Assembly: GCA_903912405.1 (NCBI GenBank)
Contig: CAIWHF010000030.1
Location: forward strand, 1-27,337
Reading direction: 5' to 3'
DNA length: 27,337 nucleotides
Origin: an uncultured Bacteroidota bacterium
Lineage (GTDB): Bacteria; Bacteroidota; Bacteroidia; Chitinophagales; Chitinophagaceae
Numbering within the stretch: position 1 is the stretch's first letter; every line of letters begins with the position of its first letter. Below are positions 7,841-13,683 of this stretch, one piece after another. The notes beneath the pieces are model-generated. The model saw nothing but the letters and a program-made list of their open reading frames with translations. It was not told where the DNA came from and did no database searches. The position numbers were made by a program, and so were the translations under genes.

Positions 7841-9143
7841 ATATTCTTTTTATAGCAGCACCTAATGCATTTAAGCGCTCATCGATGCGCTCATAGCCTC
7901 TATCAATTTGTTCAATGTTTTGAATAGTACTTTTGCCACTAGCTGATAATGCAGCGATGAGCAAGGCCACACCAGCACGAATATCTGGAGAAACCATGTT
8001 GATGCCTCTTAAATCATTTTGTTTATTGAGTCCAATCACTACCGCTCTGTGTGGATCGCAGAGTACAATTTGCGCTCCCATTTCAATTAATTTATCAACG
8101 AAAAACAAGCGGCTTTCAAACATTTTTTGATGAATTAAAACCGTTCCTTTTGCTTGTGTGGCTACCACCAATACAATGCTCAATAAATCGGGCGTAAAGC
8201 CTGGCCAAGGTGCATCGTAGATGGTTAAAACCGAACCGTCAATGAAGCGTTGTATACTGTAAGATTCTTGAGCGGGTATATAAATATCGTTTCCTTTAAT
8301 GTGCAATTCAATACCCAAACGTTGAAACATTTCCGGTATAATGCCCAATTCTTTTACATCGGCATTTTTAATGGTAAGTTCGCTTTTAGTCATTGCAGCT
8401 AAGCCAATAAACGAACCGACTTCAATCATATCGGCTAAAAGTCGATGCTCGCAACCCTTTAAAGAGCTTACGCCTTCAACAATCAATAAATTTGAACCGA
8501 TGCCTTTAATTTGAGCACCCATACTATTGAGCATTTTGCATAACTGTTGCACATAAGGCTCACAGGCTGCATTGTAAATAGTGGTGGTACCTGGCGCCAT
8601 TACTGCAGCCATTATTATATTGGCGGTACCGGTTACCGAAGGTTCATCGAGCAACATAGAAGCGCCAGCTAATCGACTGCCATCTAATTCAAATAAATAA
8701 TGTTCTACATTGTAATTAAATACAACACCCAATTTTTCAAATCCTCTAATATGGGTGTCTAATCGGCGGCGTCCAATTTTGTCACCACCCGGTTGTGGAA
8801 TTTGCGCTTTTTTAAATCGTGCTAACAAAGGCCCTGCCAACATTACAGCACCTCTGAGTTTGCCGGATTTATGTTTAAAGGTTTGTCCAGCAAAATAATC
8901 TAAATCAATATTTTTTGCTTCAATGACTACCGTATTGGCATCAGGGCGTTCTACATGAGCACCCATATCACCTATCAATTCAATCAATAAATTGACATCA
9001 ATAATATTCGGCACATTGGTTAGCGTAACTTTTTGATCGGTCAATAAAGCGGCACACAATACTTGTAAAGCTTCATTTTTAGCACCTTGCGGGGTGATTT
9101 CACCAGACAGTGTTTTTCCTCCTCTTATTTCAAAAGCATTCAT
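7839..9143 (-). CDS. murA: UDP-N-acetylglucosamine 1-carboxyvinyltransferase
   Basis: A 434-residue MurA, the first committed enzyme of peptidoglycan synthesis: it transfers enolpyruvate from PEP to UDP-GlcNAc in the cytoplasm. It has the two-domain EPSP-synthase fold, with GAKNEAL near the N-terminus (K22, matching the conserved active-site lysine), DTHIRGF, FTPD (D319, the conserved aspartate that deprotonates the substrate) and DIRAG (R389). The active-site loop reads PGGDKIGRRRLDTH: the usual cysteine (Cys115 in E. coli), the residue alkylated by fosfomycin, is an aspartate (D121). The same Cys-to-Asp change is known in fosfomycin-insensitive MurA of Mycobacterium and Chlamydia. The gene starts 11 bases after the stop of the DUF4290 gene, so the two are co-transcribed. 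Confidence 0.97.
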   Translation of the reverse strand: MNAFEIRGGKTLSGEITPQGAKNEALQVLCAALLTDQKVTLTNVPNIIDVNLLIELIGDMGAHVERPDANTVVIEAKNIDLDYFAGQTFKHKSGKLRGAVMLAGPLLARFKKAQIPQPGGDKIGRRRLDTHIRGFEKLGVVFNYNVEHYLFELDGSRLAGASMLLDEPSVTGTANIIMAAVMAPGTTTIYNAACEPYVQQLCKMLNSMGAQIKGIGSNLLIVEGVSSLKGCEHRLLADMIEVGSFIGLAAMTKSELTIKNADVKELGIIPEMFQRLGIELHIKGNDIYIPAQESYSIQRFIDGSVLTIYDAPWPGFTPDLLSIVLVVATQAKGTVLIHQKMFESRLFFVDKLIEMGAQIVLCDPHRAVVIGLNKQNDLRGINMVSPDIRAGVALLIAALSASGKSTIQNIEQIDRGYERIDERLNALGAAIKRI

Positions 9144-9154
9144 ACGCTAGTATA

Positions 9155-9853
9155 CTAATTGTTGGGTTTATTCTTATTAAATTTACGATTTTTATTATAA
9201 CCGCCGCTATTGTTGTTATTATTATTGTTGAAGTTTCGTTGGCTATTATTTTTATTGCCATTGCCCTTAAAATTATTACCACCCCCTTTCTTGAAATTAT
9301 TTTGTGGTCTATTATCGAAATGCACTTTAAACCCACCCGTTTCAAAATCCATTAAACCTTTCGTAATTTCTGATAATTCATTTTTAATCATATCATCATG
9401 GATAGGTTCTCTATGCCAATTGGTATAGGCCAATTTCATATAATAGCCAATATGCTGTGTAAAGCCTTGTCGGCGCTCCTCATCCTTTTCTTGTAAGCCT
9501 AGCGCTAATAAAGACTCTAAGTTGCTTCCTAAATGACGATATTTAATAGATTTTTTAGGATACGCAATGGGTGCTGGTTTTTTAAATAATTCTTCTGGAG
9601 TAGGTTTAGGATAAGGGCCATCAATTTCCAATTCAAAATTGGCCATTTGGTGTAGGTGATCCCACAAGCGATGTTTATAGTCTTCTTCTAGTTTTAGATT
9701 AGGATTTAAAATACTCATCAACTCTACAATAACTTCTGCATTTTGTAGGCGCTTTTTAGGATCTTCAATGGTTAAAACATGTTCAACCATACGTTGTACA
9801 TTTCTACCATATTCTGGCAGTGCAAGGTGCTTTCTTTTTGTATTATATTCCAT
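9155..9853 (-). CDS. DUF4290 domain-containing protein with Asn-rich tail
   Basis: A 232-residue cytoplasmic protein. Residues about 1-185 match the Bacteroidota-specific DUF4290 family: the start MEYNTKRKHLALPEYGRNVQ, the IEDPKKR segment, NPNLKLEEDYKHRLWDHLHQMA and HDDMIKNELSEI. The last 45-50 residues are a basic, low-complexity N/G/K-rich tail with a run of seven Asn, likely disordered. Molecular function is unknown. The ATG at 9853 is preferred over the in-frame ATG five codons upstream (9868) because it gives the usual family N-terminus. It lies directly ahead of murA, suggesting a link to cell-wall growth. Its promoter candidate is at 9961-9954. Confidence 0.87.
   Translation of the reverse strand: MEYNTKRKHLALPEYGRNVQRMVEHVLTIEDPKKRLQNAEVIVELMSILNPNLKLEEDYKHRLWDHLHQMANFELEIDGPYPKPTPEELFKKPAPIAYPKKSIKYRHLGSNLESLLALGLQEKDEERRQGFTQHIGYYMKLAYTNWHREPIHDDMIKNELSEITKGLMDFETGGFKVHFDNRPQNNFKKGGGNNFKGNGNKNNSQRNFNNNNNNNSGGYNKNRKFNKNKPNN
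9175..9290 (-). repeat. Low-complexity AAT/AAC-rich coding repeat
   Basis: The 3' end of the DUF4290 gene is built of near-repeats of AAC/AAT with GGT/GGG codons (Asn and Gly runs, densest at about 9200-9225). On the opposite strand this reads as a long open hydrophobic Leu/Ile frame, which is an artefact of composition. Such tracts are prone to slippage and length change between strains. Confidence 0.6.
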
Positions 9854-9953
9854 GTAGTTATGGTGCATGATTCAACATGCGTTCTTAAATTTACTAAAAT
9901 GAATAGATTTGAATTGCTTGTAGATGAGCTACTATTTCTTTTAAAATGCTGAG

Positions 9954-9961
9954 CAAATATA
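9954..9961 (-). promoter_or_regulatory. Bacteroidota -7 box for the DUF4290-murA operon
   Basis: On the minus strand this reads TATATTTG, matching TAnnTTTG, about 100 bases before the ATG at 9853. It is divergent from the plus-strand box at 10003-10010. No clear -33 element. Confidence 0.5.
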
Positions 9962-10002
9962 GTAAATTGAGGGAATTATAAAATAATTTTTAAATAAACT
10001 TA

Positions 10003-10010
10003 TACTTTTG
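10003..10010 (+). promoter_or_regulatory. Bacteroidota -7 box for the PAP2-like gene
   Basis: TACTTTTG matches TAnnTTTG, 43 bases before the ATG at 10054. A second match, TAGATTTG, lies further upstream at 9904-9911 and is less well placed. Confidence 0.5.
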
Positions 10011-10053
10011 TATTGCTTATAGAACAATTTGCAAGCAGCTACTTTTTGATTAC

Positions 10054-10695
10054 ATGAAAGCAATAATTACCAATTGGAAATATGCCTGGCAACAGGGTAA
10101 TTTTAGAAATATACTAATGATAACACTACTGCTTTTTATAGCATTGGTATGGTTTTATCCCCTATTTTTTAACTTTATAGAGCATAGGTCTGGCTTCGGC
10201 ATACAAGACCCTATTGTAAATTACTTAAAACCTAGAGATAATTCAATCCCTATTTTTTCACTTTTATGGATAAGCATAGGCATGCAAATTTGGATCCTAA
10301 AAGATAAGCCCCAGCAAGCGCTTTTATTTTTATTAAGTTATTTTATCATCAACCTTACGCGTATTGTCACCATATATCTTGTACCCTTAAATCCTCCAGT
10401 ACATTTAATTCCGCTCCAAGACCCTTTGAGTAATTATTTTTATGGCACTCATTTTATTACAAAAGATTTATTTTATTCTGGCCATACCGCAATTGTGCTA
10501 TTAATTGGTTTTACAAGTGTAAATAAATGGTTGAAATTTATATTTATAATGATTGCTATTGCAATTGCTTTTATGGTGTTGTCTAATCATGTGCATTATA
10601 CTATTGATGTACTTGCAGCGCCATTCTTTGTTGTTTTTGCAATAACTATGAGTAAAAAATTAATTAAATATAAGATTGCAGCTAAAAGTGAATGA
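10054..10695 (+). CDS. PAP2/sphingomyelin synthase-like integral membrane protein
   Basis: A 213-residue protein with about six predicted membrane segments (near 20-40, 65-82, 90-110, 142-155, 160-177, 186-200). The catalytic motifs match the PAP2_C/sphingomyelin-synthase-like family rather than classical PAP2: SGHT (S142-T145) and HYTID (H181-D185). H144, H181 and D185 sit at the spacing of the His-His-Asp triad of sphingomyelin synthases. The classical KxxxxxxRP motif is missing. The expected activity is a lipid phosphate phosphatase or a phospholipid head-group transferase acting at the outer face of the inner membrane; the substrate is unknown. Many Bacteroidota make sphingolipids, so a sphingolipid role is possible but not shown. 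It is followed by a separate promoter (10716) for the next gene. Confidence 0.78.
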   Translation: MKAIITNWKYAWQQGNFRNILMITLLLFIALVWFYPLFFNFIEHRSGFGIQDPIVNYLKPRDNSIPIFSLLWISIGMQIWILKDKPQQALLFLLSYFIINLTRIVTIYLVPLNPPVHLIPLQDPLSNYFYGTHFITKDLFYSGHTAIVLLIGFTSVNKWLKFIFIMIAIAIAFMVLSNHVHYTIDVLAAPFFVVFAITMSKKLIKYKIAAKSE

Positions 10696-10715
10696 GGGTT
10701 TTATTAAATTATAAT

Positions 10716-10723
10716 TATATTTG
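10716..10723 (+). promoter_or_regulatory. Bacteroidota -7 box for the dioxygenase-SDR pair
   Basis: TATATTTG matches TAnnTTTG, 68 bases before the ATG at 10792. It suggests that the next two genes form their own unit. Confidence 0.55.
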
Positions 10724-10791
10724 CCCTTTAATACTATTAACCAAAAAAAAATAATCAAGTAGTTTAAAACCTATTTGTCTTAAATATACTT

Positions 10792-11604
10792 ATGGAAAAA
10801 CTTGTCTGTCCACATTTTAGTTTAGGCGAATCGCTGACTAAAGAACAAACCGACTTTTTTGATGCGAAGGGATTTATCGTATTTAAAAATTTTATAAGTA
10901 AGGAGCAAGTGGCGTTATTTTTACAGGAGGCACAACGTGTAGAGCGTGAACTTATAGCTTCTGGTACCACCGTTATAAATGGAACACCATTAAAATATGG
11001 CTTAGATGATGATGGTAATAAAATGATACAACGCATGTGTTTCCTCTCTCAATTTAGCCCTGTTTTACAAGCCTTTTTTGAAGATAATCGTTTAAAATCA
11101 TTATTACCATTATTAACCCCATACCAAGGTAGAATAGGGTTAAATGAAAAAGATGGTTTGGTGATGAATCATTATGTGCGTACCCAACACAGTAAATTTT
11201 CACAAATGGGTTGGCATACCGATAGTCCTAGAGATTTATTCTTAGGTCAAAAAATTATGCCCATGCTCAATGTGGGTATACATTTAGACGACTGTCCGTT
11301 TGATAATGGAGGCTTGAGAGTGTTACCGGGCACCCACAAGCAATCGATGTTTAAATTACTTTTTGGTAAAAAATATTTTGTCGATAATCGCCCTGATGAT
11401 CGAGAAGTTGGCTTTGATATTGAGGCTGGAGATTTAGGGGTGCACGATGGGCGCTTATGGCACCGGGTGCAGCAATCGCCCAATTATGGAGATGCTAGCA
11501 GACGACGCGTTATGTATGTGCCGTTTATCACGGGAGTTGTTAAAGTAAAAAATGAAAAAACGAAGATGCCTTTTTATCATAAGTTTATGAATAAAGTGCA
11601 ATAG
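10792..11604 (+). CDS. Phytanoyl-CoA dioxygenase (PhyH) family Fe(II)/2-oxoglutarate oxygenase
   Basis: A 270-residue soluble protein of the PhyH family. N-terminal features include DFFDAKGFIVFKNFI, typical of the family. The iron-binding triad is visible: HTD (H142, D144) in GWHTDSPRD and the distal His H224 in HDGRLWHRV. Arg residues in SRRRVMY (about 237-239) are candidates for 2-oxoglutarate binding. The family hydroxylates varied substrates (fatty acyl-CoA, ectoine, natural products), so the substrate cannot be named. It ends 13 bases before an SDR gene, so the two are probably co-transcribed and may act in sequence (hydroxylation, then oxidation of the alcohol). Function beyond oxygenase is inference. 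Confidence 0.85.
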   Translation: MEKLVCPHFSLGESLTKEQTDFFDAKGFIVFKNFISKEQVALFLQEAQRVERELIASGTTVINGTPLKYGLDDDGNKMIQRMCFLSQFSPVLQAFFEDNRLKSLLPLLTPYQGRIGLNEKDGLVMNHYVRTQHSKFSQMGWHTDSPRDLFLGQKIMPMLNVGIHLDDCPFDNGGLRVLPGTHKQSMFKLLFGKKYFVDNRPDDREVGFDIEAGDLGVHDGRLWHRVQQSPNYGDASRRRVMYVPFITGVVKVKNEKTKMPFYHKFMNKVQ

Positions 11605-11617
11605 TTTCACTCACTCA

Positions 11618-12403
11618 ATGTCTCATAACATGACTTATGCACTTATTACAGGCGCCAGTAAAGGAATTGGCAAATGCATAGCTAGAGAATTAGCACAAAA
11701 AGGATATAATTTACTATTGGTAGCACGCAGCACCGATTTGCTGCAAACAGTTGCTCAAGAATTAGAGCAAGAATTTGCTATTAAAGCCTTAGTGCTTTCT
11801 ATAGATATGAGTCGTCCAGAAGCTGCCCAAACCATTTTTAATTTTTGTGAGCAACAACATTTATCCGTTTCTATTTTAGTGAATAATGCTGGTTATGGAT
11901 TAAGTGGCAAATTCGAAAAATATGCGAGCTCGGCTCATGAAGCTATGTTGCAAGTTAATATTATGTGTCTTACGCAATTATGTGCTTTGTTTATACCCAT
12001 GTTGAAGCAACAACAACAAGCTTTTATAATGAATATTGCGAGCTCTGCAGCATATCAGGCAGTTCCTTATTTAGGCGCCTATGCAGCGAGTAAATCCTAT
12101 GTATTAAGCTTCAGTAGGGCGCTTTACCAAGAATATAAAAACACTGCTTTATCGGTTACCTGTATTTGCCCTGGACCAACAGATACCGATTTCCCCAATA
12201 GAGCTTTCTTAGGTCCAAAAGGAATGAAAACAGCGGCTAAATTAAACATGACCCCTGAAAAAGTAGCGGAAATTGCTGTACAATCTATGTTTGCAAAAAA
12301 ACCAAATGTTATTTTAGGATTTGTAAATAAAGTAGGTGCTTTTTTAGCTTGGTTATTACCCAACAATATAGTGGAAAGAAGTGCTATGAGTATTTATCAA
12401 TAG
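11618..12403 (+). CDS. Classical short-chain dehydrogenase/reductase
   Basis: A 261-residue NAD(P)-dependent SDR. The Rossmann motif TGASKGIG (11-18), NNAGYG (89-94), Asn114, the catalytic Ser (SS at 142-143) and YAASK (Y155, K159) are all present. R37 after the second strand suggests NADP preference. It is close to the DltE/YqjQ-like 'SDR family NAD(P)-dependent oxidoreductase' type, with a longer C-terminal hydrophobic segment (about 233-250). The start could be ATG 11618 or ATG 11630; the latter gives MTYALITG. It follows the PhyH gene at 13 bases and probably shares its transcript. The substrate is unknown. Confidence 0.88.
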   Translation: MSHNMTYALITGASKGIGKCIARELAQKGYNLLLVARSTDLLQTVAQELEQEFAIKALVLSIDMSRPEAAQTIFNFCEQQHLSVSILVNNAGYGLSGKFEKYASSAHEAMLQVNIMCLTQLCALFIPMLKQQQQAFIMNIASSAAYQAVPYLGAYAASKSYVLSFSRALYQEYKNTALSVTCICPGPTDTDFPNRAFLGPKGMKTAAKLNMTPEKVAEIAVQSMFAKKPNVILGFVNKVGAFLAWLLPNNIVERSAMSIYQ

Positions 12404-12425
12404 CTTAACAAGCTCAGATTAAACA

Positions 12426-12453
12426 TTAAGGACTAGGATATAGTCTAACTTAA
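12426..12453. promoter_or_regulatory. Inverted repeat ahead of the small lipoprotein gene
   Basis: TTAAG-GACTA and TAGTC-taa-CTTAA pair to give a 10-bp stem with a three-base bulge and a five-base loop. It has no T run, so it is not a normal terminator. It lies 11 bases before the ATG at 12465 and may be an mRNA leader hairpin or an operator. Confidence 0.3.
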
Positions 12454-12464
12454 AAATTCTACTT

Positions 12465-12650
12465 ATGAAAGCTGCTTTATTTTTATTACTAGTTTGTTTA
12501 AGCTCCTTTTTTTGGAGTTCTTGCATTACCGTTGCGCCTCCTATGCATCCGGCTAAGCACTTTGGTTTAAGACCCCTATATCGTCAAAACTATCGATATG
12601 CAGTGCCTTATCGCCCTTTCTTCCATTCTCGCGGTTGTCGTAGAAGATAA
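12465..12650 (+). CDS. Small putative lipoprotein
   Basis: A 61-residue open frame. Residues 1-19 form a hydrophobic signal sequence ending FFWSS, followed by Cys20, a loose lipobox (the -3 position is Trp rather than Leu/Val). The short mature part is rich in Tyr, Arg, Pro and His and ends GCRRR. Such small basic lipoproteins are common and unannotated in Bacteroidota. It is supported by the signal-like start and its position between two genes in the same direction. No family is recognised. It may not be expressed. Confidence 0.5.
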   Translation: MKAALFLLLVCLSSFFWSSCITVAPPMHPAKHFGLRPLYRQNYRYAVPYRPFFHSRGCRRR

Positions 12651-12684
12651 ATACACAGACACTATTCATCGCAAGTATATTTTA

Positions 12685-12692
12685 TATATTTG
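12685..12692 (+). promoter_or_regulatory. -7 box placed for a leaderless SDR transcript
   Basis: TATATTTG matches TAnnTTTG. It ends only three bases before the ATG at 12696. The transcript would therefore begin at or next to the start codon. No -33 TTG is seen at usual spacing. Confidence 0.45.
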
Positions 12693-12695
12693 TGC

Positions 12696-13484
12696 ATGTT
12701 TACAACCGATCTTACTGGAAAATATGCTTTGATTGCAGGAAGCACGCAAGGCATTGGTTTGGCTACTGCCCAAACCTTAGCGCAATTAGGTGCTACATGT
12801 ATTCTTATGGCACGCAATGAAAGTGCTTTGCAGGAAGCCCTTGCAACCCTTGCTACACAACATCAACAACAACATCGTGTGGTGGTAGCTGATTTTCAAT
12901 TTCCACAACAAGTGCAAGCGGCCATATCGGCAAGTTTAGCCATTTCGCCTATTCATATTTTAGTCAACAATAGTGGTGGTCCGGCTGCAGGTCCTATTGT
13001 AGATGCCACAACCGATGCATTCATAGCTACTTTTCAGCAACATTTGATTGCCAATCATATTCTTACTACCGCTGTTTTAGAAAGCATGAAAGCAGCACAT
13101 TATGGTAGAATTATAAATATTATTTCTACTTCTGTAAAGGTACCCTTAAAAGGTTTAGGCGTGAGCAATACCATTCGTGGCGCAGTAGCATCTTGGGCAA
13201 AAACGATGTCGATAGAAGTAGCGCCATTTGGTATTACGGTAAACAATGTATTACCTGGAGCTACTGCTACAGGGCGCTTACAAGCGATAATTGAAAACAA
13301 GTCTAACAAACTACAAACCAGCAAAGAAGTTGTCAGCGAAGAAATGCTTGCAGAAATTCCTGCAAAGCGATTTGGAACCCCTGAAGAAATTGCTAATGTG
13401 GTTGCATTTTTAGCTAGTCCAGCTGCTTCTTATGTAAATGGTACCAGTATACCAGTAGATGGTGGTAGAACGGGTGCGATTTGA
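12696..13484 (+). CDS. Atypical SDR-family protein lacking the YxxxK catalytic pair
   Basis: A 262-residue SDR-fold protein. It keeps a glycine motif (AGSTQGIG, 14-21), an NNSGG motif (91-95, instead of NNAG), Ser144 and the C-terminal SDR features VNNVLPG and PVDGGRTG. At the place of the catalytic Tyr and Lys it has Ser157 and Arg161 (VSNTIRGAV), 13 and 17 residues after Ser144, so the normal proton relay is absent. A sub-group of beta-ketoacyl reductase-like SDRs with this degenerate tetrad is known, so it is probably a conserved family rather than a decayed gene. The ATG at 12696 is chosen over an in-frame TTG at 12690 because that lies within the promoter box. The reaction and substrate are unknown. 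Confidence 0.85.
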   Translation: MFTTDLTGKYALIAGSTQGIGLATAQTLAQLGATCILMARNESALQEALATLATQHQQQHRVVVADFQFPQQVQAAISASLAISPIHILVNNSGGPAAGPIVDATTDAFIATFQQHLIANHILTTAVLESMKAAHYGRIINIISTSVKVPLKGLGVSNTIRGAVASWAKTMSIEVAPFGITVNNVLPGATATGRLQAIIENKSNKLQTSKEVVSEEMLAEIPAKRFGTPEEIANVVAFLASPAASYVNGTSIPVDGGRTGAI

Positions 13485-13524
13485 TAAAAAAATGACGAAA
13501 AAATGACTCATAAAAAGTGATATT

Positions 13525-13572
13525 TGTCATGAATGCGCTGAAACCCTTACTGGCATTGACAATTTTTTTTTT
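13525..13572 (+). terminator. Probable terminator after the atypical SDR gene
   Basis: TGTC-atg-AATGC (13525-13536) pairs with GCATTGACA (13553-13561), giving a 9-bp stem with a three-base bulge and a 16-base loop. Ten T residues follow (13563-13572). The loop is large, so the call is moderate. It separates the SDR from the ACIII operon promoter at 13604. Confidence 0.5.
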
Positions 13573-13603
13573 AAAACCGCTTTCACTTTTAACGTTTCTG
13601 TTG

Positions 13604-13611
13604 TAAATTTG
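13604..13611 (+). promoter_or_regulatory. Bacteroidota -7 box for the act-cox operon
   Basis: TAAATTTG matches TAnnTTTG, 72 bases before the ATG of actA at 13684. It is the only good match between the upstream terminator and actA, and would drive all eight genes to coxA. Confidence 0.55.
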
Positions 13612-13616
13612 CCTTG

Positions 13617-13641
13617 ATTTTGACAAAACTTTGACAAAAAG
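13617..13641 (+). repeat. Tandem TTTTGACAAAA direct repeat in the actA leader
   Basis: ATTTTGACAAAAC and CTTTGACAAAAAG are two near-identical copies at 12-base spacing, just after the -7 box and so within the predicted 5' leader. They could bind a regulator or be chance in AT-rich DNA. Confidence 0.4.
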
Positions 13642-13683
13642 AAAACATTAAATTATCAATTTTTTTCTGTGCTAGAACTACAT

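Noticed and set aside
9110..9428. Plus-strand open frames rich in Leu/Ile opposite the end of the DUF4290 gene
   Set aside because: They are the complement of an Asn/Lys-rich low-complexity tail and carry no family features; the minus-strand frame has the DUF4290 domain.
9904..9911. TAGATTTG as the promoter of the PAP2-like gene
   Set aside because: It matches the -7 consensus but is 140 bases from the start codon; the box at 10003 is better placed. It could still be a minor promoter.
12402..12414. AGCTT-aac-AAGCT hairpin after the classical SDR gene as a terminator
   Set aside because: The stem has only five pairs with a tight loop, and no T run follows.
13516..13526. TGATATTTG as a promoter for the act-cox operon
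   Set aside because: It misses the first T of TAnnTTTG, and its transcript would have to pass the likely terminator at 13525-13572.
13669..13683. A GTG start five codons upstream of actA
   Set aside because: The ATG at 13684 gives a cleaner signal sequence, MLRFKK followed by a hydrophobic stretch.
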